Shown: positions 43,140 through 54,572 of the stretch, piece by piece | Layout of the letters: every line of letters starts with the position of its first letter | Numbering within the stretch: position 1 is the stretch's first letter | Origin: Dendrolimus kikuchii | Lineage: Eukaryota; Arthropoda; Insecta; Lepidoptera; Lasiocampidae | Direction: 5' to 3' | DNA length: 64,000 nucleotides | Assembly (NCBI GenBank): GCA_019925095.2 | Contig: CM034407.1 | Span: 7,194,710-7,258,709, forward strand | The notes under the pieces: generated by a model | Told to the model about the DNA's origin: nothing | The model's input: only the letters and a program-made list of their open reading frames with translations | Database searches by the model: none | Position numbers and translations under genes: made by a program

Positions 43140-43287
43140 ATGATATCGCTCAATAGTGTTATTACGGAATTTTTCAAAATATTGCAAGCCTCAAGCTCGT
43201 CACCATTAGTAAGATGGTTTTTGAGTGCATTGGCGCTGTCACAAGCTATTAGACCGACTGGGTGGTCGAAAGATATCAGGTTAACAG
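43140..43287 (+). CDS. GMC gene B exon 1
   Basis: Starts [20 protein letters not shown], hydrophobic around 22-38, ends RLT plus one base before GTAACA. Same length and phase as gene A exon 1. Confidence 0.85.
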
Positions 43288-46200
43288 GTAACATTTTAAA
43301 TATAATGTCTAAAAAACTAATGAATATAATGATATTTGACCTAACGCGGCCGCTTTAGCAGAATCGTATTACGAATATAACAAGTACCAAAATAAAGTGG
43401 AATTTAATGTTATATTTTACACCTACCAATATATCAAGACACGAGTCAAGTTTTCTAAGTGATCTACAAGCGAACGCTTTAGACCCGTTCACTCGCTTAG
43501 CAAATCAATCAACTTGATTAAAGGCCGATTTTTCAATTATCTTCATCTCTCCCATATTTACGTAATTCTATACAATATTATTATGATTATTATTTATATA
43601 TATATATGTATATTTTTGTCTTATTTCTATGTCTATTATACTTGCCATTTCAAAATTTTCTATAAATACTTTTTTATTGTAGTTATATTGCAAAACCCAC
43701 ATGTTACACGATTATTCTCTAATCCATCTTAAGGTTGTCTGGAAGAAATTGCTTTTAGTGATAAGACCGCCTATTGTCTTCTGTACTTAAACTTCTTGAA
43801 TTGTATCTTAATATTATGCAAAAAAGTATATTCTATTCTATTCTAACAGATAAAACTTATTCGTATAATAAAATAAATTATAGGAAAATTAAAATGACAG
43901 CTGCATGAATAAAATAGGCGAATTGTTTCACTTTTGAATTCAGTCAGGTTATTATTTAATACACTGATAATAAATAAACCTCACTAGATTTTATAGTTTA
44001 TTTTTAGTTTGATTTATATATTATAGTTTAATTTATCTAAAATTTAGATTATTTTTAATATTTAGTTGTATTTTTTTAAGTTACTTTAGTATATTTTACA
44101 CAAAAAAATATTATTTGTTTTATATTTAAATTGCCTAAATATGGTTAATTATTGTTCTTATGATTAATACTCACTAATTGTTACATCCACTGATAACCTT
44201 TATCTGATGATTGAAAAATCGGTCCTCATATTAAACAGAGTTATTGAATTGGCTTCTGAAGCAAATAATTTTAGAACACATTCTTTAATATAATTTGAAA
44301 TAAATATTTCCATTTCTTTTTCAATGTTCACTCATGACGTATTTATCTATTTATAAATTACAAAAATCTCTTGTGCACATTTCAATATTACAAATATATG
44401 TTCAAAGATTTATACGGCAAATATATGAACCACACAAGGCTTTTGTAAGATTGACAAAATTCATATATATATATAGCTTATGTAGTTCCTGAGATAAAAA
44501 ATGGGAAATCACGGTTCTGTTCTGTCTTATCTCTGAAGATTACAAAATCGAAAACTTTGGTAAAATTTGAAATATTATTACCTGATTTATTTTGGTACGC
44601 AATATATATTAATCTTATGATTATATGAGGTGTAGGTAATAAAAAAAATATATTTGAAGGTGGCGAGAGATTCGATTTCATAGTGGTTGGGTCTGGTTCG
44701 GCGGGCGCTATAGTGGCAGCTAGACTTAGTGAGGTACCGCATTGGAATGTACTTCTTCTGGAAGCTGGTGGAGATCCTCCACCGACAAGCGTGGTAAGTA
44801 TTAGCATTGAGGAATATCTTTTTTTACCATTTTATTCGTTTACAAAATATATTTATAATGAAATTCTTGTCATAATTTCAGGTTCCAAGCTTGTTTCCAA
44901 CCTTGGCACAAACAGAATATGATTGGGATTACAAAGGTCAACTGGATCAAGGTGTTGGCAGATCACATACTAATGGTATAATATTTATGACTAGAGGTAA
45001 AATGCTTGGTGGAACATCAGGTCTCAACTATTTAGTGTATTCTAGAGGAGTACCCCAGGATTATGATGAATGGAGTTACACAGCATCAGGTTGGGACTGG
45101 AATTCTGTTTTAGAAGATTTTAAAAGACTTGAAAATATGACCGATCCATCTGTGTTTCAAAACCCTTACAATGCTTACCTCCATTCAATGGAAGGTCCCC
45201 TGAAAGTGTCTAGACCAGAGTCCAATGAAGTTAATGAGATATTCCTAAATAGCTTCGAAGAGATGGGTATAAAAAGAGTATTAGAAAATAATGGGCCACA
45301 TGTATACGGTGTATCACCACCTCATTTTACATTTGCTGAAGGAAGAAGATCGAGTACAGCAGAAGCTTATTTAAAATCAAATATAAATAGGCCTAACCTG
45401 TTCGTTGCAAAACATGCAAGAGTTACAAAAATTCTAACGAATCGATATAGCTCCAGAGCTTATGGCGTAGAAGTCTTAATGAGAGGTGGTAGAATTGTCA
45501 ATTTATTTTGTAACTATGAAGTAATTGTATCAGCGGGTACAATAGACTCTCCGAAATTGTTAATGCTATCAGGAATTGGGCCACGGGATGAATTATTGAA
45601 ATTGAATATAGATACAATAGCTGACTTACCTGTTGGAAAAAATCTACATGATCATTCATTCGTTCCCATGCTTTTTAATGGAAAATTTGGTATAGAAAGT
45701 GCTGCAAGAAATTTACTGGCAATCACAGAACTAGATAGTTTTCCCGTGCCAATCCAATGTGGTTTCTTTACGCTGAACAATTCGCAACTAATAGGCAATA
45801 AACCAGAGTTTCAAATATTTAATACGTATATCGGTGCCGGAGCATCTGTCTTTGTTAACTATGGATGTAAAACAGTAGCCAATTATGATGATGAATATTG
45901 CAATTCATTAGCAAAAGCTAATATTTTAAATGAGAATGCTGTAATGTCTTTGATTCTGCTACATCCACGATCTAGAGGACAAATAACTCTCAGAAGTAAG
46001 AACCCACTAGATGATCCTATTATAGAATTAGGTGTTTTCAGAGATGAAAGCGATATAACCACTTTTGTAGAAGGAGTTAAATATATGACTAAATTAGCAA
46101 AAACTTCTTACTTTCGGAAAGTTAAGGGAAGCGTTGCAAAGACAGACGTAGTTGCGTGTAGACATTTGAAATGGGGTACAGATGAGTATTGGCGTTGTTT

Positions 46201-46447
46201 TGTGAGAAATACGGTGGGATCGATGCTACATCCCGTGGGAACTTGTAAAATGGGCCCTGACGGAGTTGTTGACGGAAGGTTGAGGGTTCTTGGTATTTCA
46301 GGCTTAAGAGTAGCTGATGCATCTATCATGCCAACGATACCTAGCGGAAATACAAATGCTCCAGCTATGATGATAGGTGAAAAGGCTGCTAAAATGATTA
46401 AACAGGAATATAGTCAATTTGTTAACTTTTATAATACTTATCAGTAG
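43140..46447 (+). CDS. GMC oxidoreductase (glucose dehydrogenase [FAD, quinone]-like), copy B
   Basis: Paralogue of 25154-29555 with the same structure: exons 43140-43287, 44660-44793 and 44882-46447 (148+134+1566 nt), 615 aa. GSGSAG FAD loop at 60-65; [12 protein letters not shown] signature 1; [16 protein letters not shown] signature 2; catalytic [20 protein letters not shown] near the C-terminus. Intron 2 is only 88 bp, intron 1 (1372 bp) holds a MITE and a LINE 3' fragment. The C-terminus is five residues longer than copy A (ends NTYQ). AATAAA at 46459-46464 lies just after the stop. No lesion is seen, so both copies are probably functional; substrate not predictable. Confidence 0.93.
43338..43487. 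mobile_element. MITE, family M2, in intron 1 of GMC gene B
   Basis: Collinear with 6851-6999 (GCGGCC, AATAAAGTGGAATTTAATG, CTTTAGACCCG). The inverted ends are partly decayed. Confidence 0.5.
43730..43860 (+). mobile_element. LINE 3' UTR in intron 1 of GMC gene B
   Basis: AAGGTTGTCTGGAAGAAATT, GCTTTTAGTGATAAGACCGC and a (TTCTA)n end. Homologous to 33665-33815. Confidence 0.65.
44660..44793 (+). CDS. GMC gene B exon 2 (FAD-binding)
   Basis: Acceptor [30 protein letters not shown] through DPPPTSV; donor GTAAGT. Confidence 0.92.
44882..46447 (+). CDS. GMC gene B exon 3
   Basis: After [31 protein letters not shown] to TAG at 46445-46447, one open frame of 521 residues with both GMC signatures and the catalytic His. 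Confidence 0.95.
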   Translation, partial: VPSLFPTLAQTEYDWDYKGQLDQGVGRSHTNGIIFMTRGKMLGGTSGLNYLVYSRGVPQDYDEWSYTASGWDWNSVLEDFKRLENMTDPSVFQNPYNAYLHSMEGPLKVSRPESNEVNEIFLNSFEEMGIKRVLENNGPHVYGVSPPHFTFAEGRRSSTAEAYLKSNINRPNLFVAKHARVTKILTNRYSSRAYGVEVLMRGGRIVNLFCNYEVIVSAGTIDSPKLLMLSGIGPRDELLKLNIDTIADLPVGKNLHDHSFVPMLFNGKFGIESAARNLLAITELDSFPVPIQCGFFTLNNSQLIGNKPEFQIFNTYIGAGASVFVNYGCKTVANYDDEYCNSLAKANILNENAVMSLILLHPRSRGQITLRSKNPLDDPIIELGVFRDESDITTFVEGVKYMTKLAKTSYFRKVKGSVAKTDVVACRHLKWGTDEYWRCFVRNTVGSMLHPVGTCKMGPDGVVDGRLRVLGISGLRVADASIMPTIPSGNTNAPAMMIGEKAAKMIKQEYSQFVNFYNTYQ

Positions 46448-48005
46448 GTAAGTTGTTAAATAAACATAAGGTGTACCTATATAGGTACATAATAAATATA
46501 TATTTATTATCGTTTAAATGTGCACTATCAGAAAAAGAACAGGCCCTTAATAGAGTTCTGTCGAATATAATTTCAAAATATACCAAATATACTGGAGTGT
46601 TTGTTAAATGCAGATAAATAATAACTTATTAGAATATGTGTAGTTACACAAACTGGAGCTAGCTTACAGGATGATAGTTTTCATATAATTAAGTTTAGAT
46701 ATATTTCATGGTAAAAATTCAAAATCATTAAATTAGATCTTTTTGTACATATACAACAACGGATTGGACACATTATGTACTTAACTCAATTTTATCAAAA
46801 TTGTTTATTCGTTCCGACTTGGATAATTGCATTAATTTCTTTTTAGTCTGATACATGTCGCGTCAGTTCAAAAAGGTCAAGGTAAACCAAAAATTATTTT
46901 TATTTGGAACTTACACAATATCGGAGCAACCTTTAATTTTGTAAACTGCTCTGTAATGTATGTACAGTCTCGGAACGAAAATGTTTGTCACTTTAAAGTC
47001 GACTTTTGCTTGCACGAGTACAAGAAACAATATTGCCAATATTTTAATAAATTTTACATTTGTAATATATAGAGAGAGAAAATTGCAATATTGATAATGA
47101 GATTATAATACGCTGAGATTAACAATAAGAAACAAAGAGGATATAATCACTACGCTTAACATAAATATTAAAACCATTAAAAAGGTTATACATATGTAAA
47201 CAATCTTCTTAGACAAGATAGAAAATCAAACAACATTGATCTAAGTAATTTTAAAGTTGATTGTCAAATAGTTAAACATAATTTTCTGTGAAACGGCCTG
47301 TTCTGTGACTTAGTTTGAAAAGGTAACATGTGCTTGCGGAACGTTAAATGACTCAATTTGAAAACTGGCTAACATTTTCATACCACTACTGTACACTGAT
47401 CGAATTCCAGACAAAAAAAGCTGAACACGTTCTAACGGAATTATATGAACATCGCATTATATAAACAAGTACCTATAGTAAGCATATTCAATACCAAATA
47501 ATGAATCTAGAATAGAATATAGTTCACAAATAATATTTAGATGTGTTTTAGTGTTTTATATTATTTAGACTGTGTATATTACTATAAATATTATTATTAT
47601 ATTGCCTTATTAATTGCTAGTCATTAAATGTCTAAGTTATTGCAATTTGGTTTTGTATGAAACCCATCTATGGCGCCCATTTTTATAATCAGCGCATAGG
47701 CATCACATACAATTTTTTTTTAAATAAGTTCGGCTCATGCTGGGGCCGCACCTGAGATAGTGTTTAAGATATTGACTGTGGCCAAATACGTCTTACTCTA
47801 TAAGAGTTAAAAATAACGCCGTTAAGGAATAGCCACATTATTCTATATATGGTTTTTCCTTAGAAGACCATTGTCGCACATTTCAAACACGATTTTGGCA
47901 AAGTATTACATTTTTAGTGATGTTTACGTGCCTAAACTCTAAGATAACTAATCTAAAGTTAGATATTACAGTAGATAATGTTTTATATTAATCACCTAAG
48001 ACACA

Positions 48006-48008
<3 letters not shown>
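46448..48008. other. 3' flank of GMC gene B
   Basis: AATAAA at 46459 and again near 46490. Sequence at 47590-47685 is homologous to the flank of gene A (29940-30030), so this part belongs to the duplicated unit. No other gene. Confidence 0.5.

Positions 48009-48066
<58 letters not shown>
48009..48066. repeat. (AT)29 microsatellite
   Basis: 58 bp of uninterrupted AT dinucleotide. Confidence 0.95.
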
Positions 48067-48069
<3 letters not shown>

Positions 48070-48074
48070 GCTGG

Positions 48075-48164
48075 GGCTTCATCTATCTAATATATAAAAA
48101 TTACGTCACGGTGTTTGTGGTCGAACTCCTCCGAAACGGCTTAACTTTTTTTTTAATGTTTTTT
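48075..48164 (+). mobile_element. Helitron-like 5' fragment
   Basis: ATCTAATATATAAAAATTAC and GGTCGAACTCCTCCGAAACG match the start of the short Helitron-like family at 22948. Confidence 0.4.
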
Positions 48165-48460
48165 TTATTGCAGGACTTCAGCAGACAGGCAGACGGCCCA
48201 CTTAATGAAAAGCGGTTACCATCGCCTATGGATATTTGTAACACCACAGGTGCTACAAATGCGCTGCTGCTCTCTTAAGGGAGACTGGAACCTGGTCACT
48301 TATGTCGGAACACAACTCAAGGTTGTTATGGCGACATACTCTAGACCAGGGGTGGTCGCCATCCAGTCGAGCAAATACCCTCCCACCTGGCTGTGGGTTG
48401 TTTTGTCGCCTCTCACGACAGGCCGCCCGGCCGCAGGAAATTATATTCTTTGTAGGTATA
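48165..48460 (-). mobile_element. Repeat family A
   Basis: Near full-length copy (TTTTTTATTGCAGGACTTCA through GGCCGCAGGAAATTATATTC). Its open frames are antisense to the retroposon and not genes. Confidence 0.7.
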
Positions 48461-48669
48461 AGAATAGGTTGTAAAGTGTTTTTAACCCTCCTATGGTGGT
48501 TTTTAAATTTTTATAGCATAACAAGGTTTTAGTTTATTTATATTTTTGATAATTAATTACTGTTACATATTTAAATAGCAATAAATATAATAATAATAAT
48601 AATAAACAAAGATATTCATAAGAGAACCACAGTAACCCACATAGCTCATAAAATCGACCTGCATGTGGG

Positions 48670-48770
48670 CGCCAGCAGGCGCTGAATTAGGAGGCGGAAG
48701 ACCGGGATATGTGACGCGGACTTGGAGAGGCCTACGTCCTCCAGCAGAGGACTGCGATTGGCTGACAAAG
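48670..48770 (+). mobile_element. RTE-like LINE end
   Basis: The frame containing [14 protein letters not shown] stop equals the last residues of the RTE-like protein at 42535-42785. Confidence 0.55.
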
Positions 48771-48784
48771 TATTTAATTTTCTT

Positions 48785-49310
48785 TAAAAAAATATGTAGG
48801 CGTCCTGTCGACGGATTGAATCTAATTCCCTGGCGACGTGGCAAGCCTTTGGTATGGAATACGGCGTGTGTGGATACGTTGGCTGTAGCCCATTTACCAA
48901 ACACGTCCTAGGTCAGCCGGTTCGCCGGCGCAAACAGCTGAATCACGCAAGCGGCGCAAATATGCAACTCTCGATGAGAGACAACGCTTTATTGTACACC
49001 ATAACAGAAAACACAGAAAAACTTATAGCACAAAAATAGAGTTATATATTTATGCCGTTTGCTGTTGAAACGTTTTGACCATGGGATTATGAGGATAGCC
49101 TCAGGAGGACTCATAGGAGTCCCTACAAAAAATGATGAAAATAACTCATTGATGATGAGAGGGCTGGTGCCTACCTGATACAACGGATCAATATGGCGAT
49201 CCAGCGAAGAAACGTAGCCAGCCTTCTGGGCACCTTACCCATAGAAGACGGAGACCAAGGCTTCTACTTATAGTCTTCAGGGAGTATGGGTAGAATGTAA
49301 TATAACTAAG
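48785..49310 (+). mobile_element. Retroelement E fragment (longest)
   Basis: Translation contains [37 protein letters not shown], and later DERAGAYLIQRINMAIQ and VASLLGTLP, with stops and frameshifts; ends near the terminal hairpin (TTCTACTTATAGTC...GGGTAGAATG). Confidence 0.6.
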
Positions 49311-50444
49311 TTAATTTTTCTTTTATTGGATTAGTTTATAGAAGCCATTGTAATTAAATGTCATTGTAAAAAAATATGAAAATCTGGAAATTCGTTACCT
49401 GTACGAAACCTTTCACTGCGCCTGAGTTGATATCCACTTGGTTTTATTAAAACAAATGTAGGCCTTATGTTACAATAAACTTGACATACATAAGCTAATA
49501 GTTATAAGCATAATACTCGACCATGGCCGTATAAAACAAAGATCGATAAACAGCGTCAACGCAATATTTCGCTGTAAGGATGTTCAAGGCGCTTATTTAA
49601 ATGCTAAAAGTAGGTAAATAATAATTAAACATTTACCGGCACGCATTTTTTTTGCCTGGTAATTATTATACACAGTACTTAGTGACTTCTGAATTATCAT
49701 TTAATTTCTTACTGTACTTAGTTTCATGGTTTTAAATTATCGTGTACTGGTTTTATATAAAACTTTTTACGCGATTACAAGGAAGAATAATGTTGAGAAT
49801 GACAGTCTCCCAATGTGGGAGACTGTTATTCTCTCTCTCTCTCTCATATTTTTTTAACAAATAAGAAATCGACTTCAAAAGTGACTAAAAGTAAAAAAAT
49901 ACATATTTTCTACAACATCTTGAAGTCGGTGCGAAGGAAAACATAAAAAATCATATATTTTATTTTATTTGGGAGGTTAACAGCTGTAGTCTTACAAACT
50001 AAAGTTTTACAAACTAAAGCTACAGAGATAGCTAAAGAGCAACCATTCATAAACCTCCACAGATGACAAGGAAATAAAAAAAGGATGAAATACAATAATT
50101 TTAGAAAAATAAAGAACAATAATGTGCAAATTTTGTGACGGGGAAATTTTGCATATTTTTTTTTTTTTTTTTTTATGGTTAAGAAGTTGTAGAAAAATGT
50201 TTTTATTTCTTAGAACACTTATTTTCATTATTTAATTACGTATATACATGATGTCCAATAACAATGAAATTTATATGACACTATCTTGAAGCTGTAGTGA
50301 ATCTAATGCAAAACGATAGAATAGGAACAGAAACAAAAAGTTGTGGCTGAAAAACCGCAAATACTTTACATTTTCTGTCCGATTTACATGAATTTTCTGC
50401 TATATCTTCGGAACGCACAGTTTAATAGCAATTAAATTTATATG
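49311..50444. other. No gene; one strong hairpin
   Basis: AT-rich. 49795-49812 GAGAATGACAGTCTCCCA and 49816-49833 pair at 17 of 18 positions around a 3-nt loop, followed by (CT)n. Confidence 0.45.
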
Positions 50445-50519
50445 AATGAATGAATGAATGGCGCTCTGTCGTTCGTGCCTACCCCGCAAGGGAACTGGCG
50501 TGAAGTTATGTATGTATGT
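50445..50519 (+). mobile_element. RTE-like LINE tail, 75 bp
   Basis: The shortest copy: TSD AAATTTATATG (50434-50444, 50520-50530), starts with (AATG)n, then GGCGCTCTGTCGTTCGTGCC to (TATG)n. Confidence 0.85.
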
Positions 50520-50913
50520 AAATTTATATGGCAACCTTTACTGAATCCAACTGAAACAGAAGAGTGGAACTCTTTACCTTCGTCGGTTTTCCTGAAAAAT
50601 ACAATCTAGGAGTCTTCAGGACTCGCGTGAACCGGTATCTTCTTGGTAAGCGTGCTCCACTTTAGACTGCATTTCCACCTGACAACAGGCGCAATGTCAG
50701 TCAACCTCGATCCTATTGAACATATAAAAAAAGAATCATCAAAATCGGCTTAGAAAAACAGTTATGTTGAACTTTCATATAAAGAAATAATTACACGGCG
50801 AATTGTGGAGCTCCTCCTTTTTTAGAAGTGGCTTAAAAAGTAAATATGAAATGGTTTTAAATGTTATATTAGTAAACAGAAGTCATTCTTCTTTTAATTA
50901 TTAGGTTTTATAA

Positions 50914-51544
50914 TCTATACATATAACAAAACTGTAGAGGTCGAGGGGAGTTTTTGGCGGGAACTGAAAGGAAATGTTGTGCTGTGCAGTTTTATTTTCT
51001 AAAAATGTGTAAAATTACTCTAAAATGAACAATAGTTGTAGGATATTGATAGTTTTTGAGTAGTAATTATGTGTTTTGTGAGAAATGTACAACAACTGTA
51101 TAGGCAAATGTGGCCTTTTGAGTTGTCACAAGAACTCCATTGAATGGCACTAGCTGATTACCTCAGCTGTGCTACACATAGGCTAAGAAAATGAAGAAAC
51201 TATATTGTAAACTAAGATCTGGCTTAAAGGCCTAGCTGCCAAGCCTTAAACTTAAAAAAAATGTAGAGGTCGAATTTCTGTACAAAGAAAAAAAATGCAA
51301 AAACCAAGTCAGGGGGATGTAAGAAGTGAAATAGAACTAATTTAGATTCTATTCAATTTTTTTATCTGTTTGTCTGTTTGCTAATTTCCGAAACGACTGA
51401 ACCGATTTAAATGAAATTTTGTGTGGTGGTAGCTTATTTGCCTGGTCAACATATAGGGTATTTTTGATCACCATAAATTAAAGAGTTCCCGTGGGATAGT
51501 TAAAAAAACCGCATCACGCGGTTGAAGTCGCAAGCATTAGCTAG
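50914..51544 (+). mobile_element. Helitron-like element split by repeat D
   Basis: A|TCTATACATATAAC at the start and GCATTAGCTAG|T at the end. 'CGAAACGACTGAACCGATTT' inside relates it to the H1/H2 families. Interrupted at 50945-51261. Confidence 0.6.
50945..51261 (+). mobile_element. Retroposon, repeat family D, with 12-bp TSD
   Basis: TSD TGTAGAGGTCGA (50933-50944, 51262-51273). Nearly identical over long parts to 23572-23903, ending AAGCCTTAAACTTAAAAAAA. Confidence 0.85.
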
Positions 51545-53564
51545 TTTGAAATATGTTTCTTTAAATCTTGTGGCCGGGCCGTAAAGTAACAACTCGTATT
51601 ACAGTCGTCAGCTCCGGAATTGCGTGTCTGTATTCATGAATTGTAAATAATATCCTTCGTATTGATTGGAAAATTAGAAAATCACTAACCAAGTGGAAAC
51701 AGTTGAAACATTGTAAATTACGTATTATGTTTACAAAACAGGACAAGTTACTGTAACTGAAAAAAGTGAAACTGAAATAATAATTTTATAATGTATGTAC
51801 ACCTTAATCTCATTCACTCAACTACTTATGATTTATTTATGACTTCGCCTAAAGTAGTGCCTGTGGCTCATTACCACTCACGCTGGTGGCATAGGTGTCT
51901 TAGAATTGATAAGCTGGTGAATATATCCCCTGTAGTTACTGTCTCATGCTACTTCATCATTTACTTTTTAAAACATTAATAGTATACTGTATTTATTTAT
52001 ATTAAACAAACACACACACATGAGTACGATGATATAATTATAAAATTGTAAAAGGGGGAAACTAATAACAGGTAAAAAAGATAATTATTCGACGTTCTAT
52101 ATTTAAAATATTATTTTCAATACATTTGCTCTAAAAATATATTTACGAAGCTTGTATACATTATTCGAAATTTCAAAATTACGCACCAAACAACGAAACG
52201 TGCGGTATAATAGATACTCGCACCTATTTTACTGAACAATAAATATAAGAATTCTCCATAAAGCAGTTTCATATTACAATAATAAATAGGTTGAATCGGA
52301 CCTCCTTAGAAGCGCTCTTGATCAGTATATTTGTCACACTTTAATACTACAGAGAAAATGAGACGAAAGATATAATACTAATTTTCGCCAAGCGCATGTG
52401 ACGCCATTTGCAAATGCACGTCATTTTCATATTAGAATTGTCAAAGATTGTTGCGACATTCCGAGAAATATTTATATTTGTTTCATTACCTATTGTACTA
52501 CTTTCTCGCAAATGTGTTGAAGACGTTGTATGACACACGTGCGGTTGTTGGTTTTAGAAACTCGTGACTATGGGAAGTTTATAGTACCATAAATAACTAT
52601 TGTGGCCAGCAAGAAACTATGTCAAGACATTAAAAACTTATTTCCACGTTTCATTTACAAATTTCGAATTGCGGGTTAAACAAAGTAATAATTTTGAACT
52701 CGAAGTTTTTGGTGTGTTCGTGTGTGTGGCAGTAGTCCACTAGTACTAACTCTACTTTCCACACTGTTGTCGGTGGTAGAGTTTCAGATAGTCTTGTTCT
52801 ATTTTCTCTGTATATGCAAACTGTCATAACATTCCGTTCTCACCTCTTGTTATTACGTCTTCTTTGAATCCACAACTGGCCCTTATCACACTGTTTACTG
52901 TTCAAAAAACATATAAATAGATGTTTAAAGTTTCAACAGTATTGCCTAGCGGTTCCCCGAGTTTTACAAAGAACCATGAATGGTAACCACTATCAGGTGG
53001 ACCTTCTGTCATTTTCTCTATAAGCAACCATAAAAGAATTAAAAAACTATTGGTTGTTTATTGCTATTATGAAATCTTACACTATGTTTGGACCCGACAG
53101 GTACTTAGCCATTTCTCAGATTTGAATTGCAATTATTTTTTATAATTTTATTACTCTGTTCTTTGTCCAACGGAGATAAAATCATAACTAGATCTTACCT
53201 CAGCAAAATAACGTCTAAAGAATTTGCAACTACTATCAATCCACTTCACTGAGTTGCTGCTACATATCAATCCATTCCAATCTCTTAAAACCTTCGAGTA
53301 TGGAGGTCCATCAAATGGCGGCAATAACTCGTGTTGGAGGCAAGTAATGTTACGATGGCGGACGCGGATCGGCCACCACTTTATTTATGCACGCGCCCTT
53401 ACGCCCAAGATCACCTTGCTACCGTAACTGATTGAATTCACCGGCCCACAGTACAGTCATAAACGGAGCGGTTGAATAATTTTTTACAATGGAGAATATT
53501 AAAAAAATCTGAAGTAATATAATCTGAAGTTAGTTTATTTTTATTAAAGAATAGCCATTGTTTC
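51545..53564. other. No gene seen; CpG-rich patch
   Basis: Mostly AT-rich. 53290-53440 is richer in CpG (GGCGGACGCGGATCGGCCAC, GCACGCGCCCTTACGCCC) without a recognisable product. Confidence 0.35.
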
Positions 53565-53640
53565 CTATGACGTAGAATTAGTATTCTACTTATAGTCATA
53601 AGGGATTATAGGTAGAATACAATAAAGTTAAGTTTTCTTC
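53565..53640 (+). mobile_element. Retroelement E 3' terminal hairpin
   Basis: GTATTCTACTTATAGTCATA and TTATAGGTAGAATAC form the stem found at the end of the other E copies. Confidence 0.55.
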
Positions 53641-53825
53641 ATTCTATTAAAGGGATTTTTCAACAAGATCTTTATTTTTTAATAGAAGCAAAGCGGAACA
53701 ACATGACAGTTTTGACACATCAGTAAAGAAGCTTCGTCAATTGTTACAATTAATACCATGTAGCTCGAAAATTGCATTAAAATAATAAAAATCAACTATG
53801 AAAATGGTGGATCTATAATTTTTAT

Positions 53826-54055
53826 TGAACAAGTTCAGCAGACAGGCAGACGGCCCACCTGATCGAAAGCGGTTACGATCGCCTATGGTCACTTGCAACA
53901 CCAAAGGTGCTACAAATGCGCTGCTGCTCTCTTAAGGGAGACTGGAACCTGGCCACTAATGCCGAAACACAACTCAAGGTTGTTATGGTGCCATATGCTG
54001 ACCAGTGGTGGTAACCGTCTAGTCCGGTAAATACGCTACCACCTGCATACGCCAA
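53826..54055 (-). mobile_element. Repeat family A
   Basis: CAGCAGACAGGCAGACGGCC through CTGGTGACCAGTGG-like and CTACCACCTGCA; orientation minus. Confidence 0.7.
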
Positions 54056-54089
54056 CAACCAAAATTGTCACGTTTAGGCTTCTGAAAAT

Positions 54090-54572
54090 CCAAGAGCGAT
54101 TGTTGTGAAGCCTTTGCGTGCTTAACGTGTCACTGTATGGTGCGTTAAGTGGTCTAGACGCGTGGTTGAACCCTTTTTGGCCTACTATCGATGATATCGA
54201 TATCACTGTCATGTGGTTACAACAGGTGATACCGTAAGTCACAGCAACCAAAACAATGAATTTGTTGCAAACCAAATTTCCTGATCGCCTAATTTCACGA
54301 AATCCAGCTGGGTCCAGCTTAGCAGCTGTTAAGTAGTCGGCACGATCATTTTAATACAACTGGATTTTTTCTGTGGAGCTATGTTAAAGACAGAGTCTAT
54401 ATGGAGCCAATCGAATCGATTGCAGCCATAAAACTCAAAAGCCGTGACGTGATAAACGAAGTAAACTAGCCATTTTGAGAAAAAGCAATTGAAAATTTTA
54501 ATGACAGAATCGACATCTGTAAACGTGGTTGTGGTGGGTATTTGCTTGATATCTTTTTGTTTATAATTGCCA
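54090..54572 (+). pseudogene. Mariner-type transposase remnant
   Basis: Frames read TIDDIDITVMWLQQ, then NLLQTKFPDRLISRNPAG, then WSYVKDRVYMEPIESIAAIK and ENFNDRIDICKRGCGGYLLD to a stop at about 54572. These fit the C-terminal half of mariner transposases (MWFQQDGA...LQTKFP...W.Y.KDxVY...G.L.DI). The catalytic DDD is not intact, with frameshifts and stops. Confidence 0.7.

Noticed and set aside
53220..53430. Possible exon in the CpG-rich patch
   Set aside because: No splice sites or recognisable peptide; composition alone is not enough.
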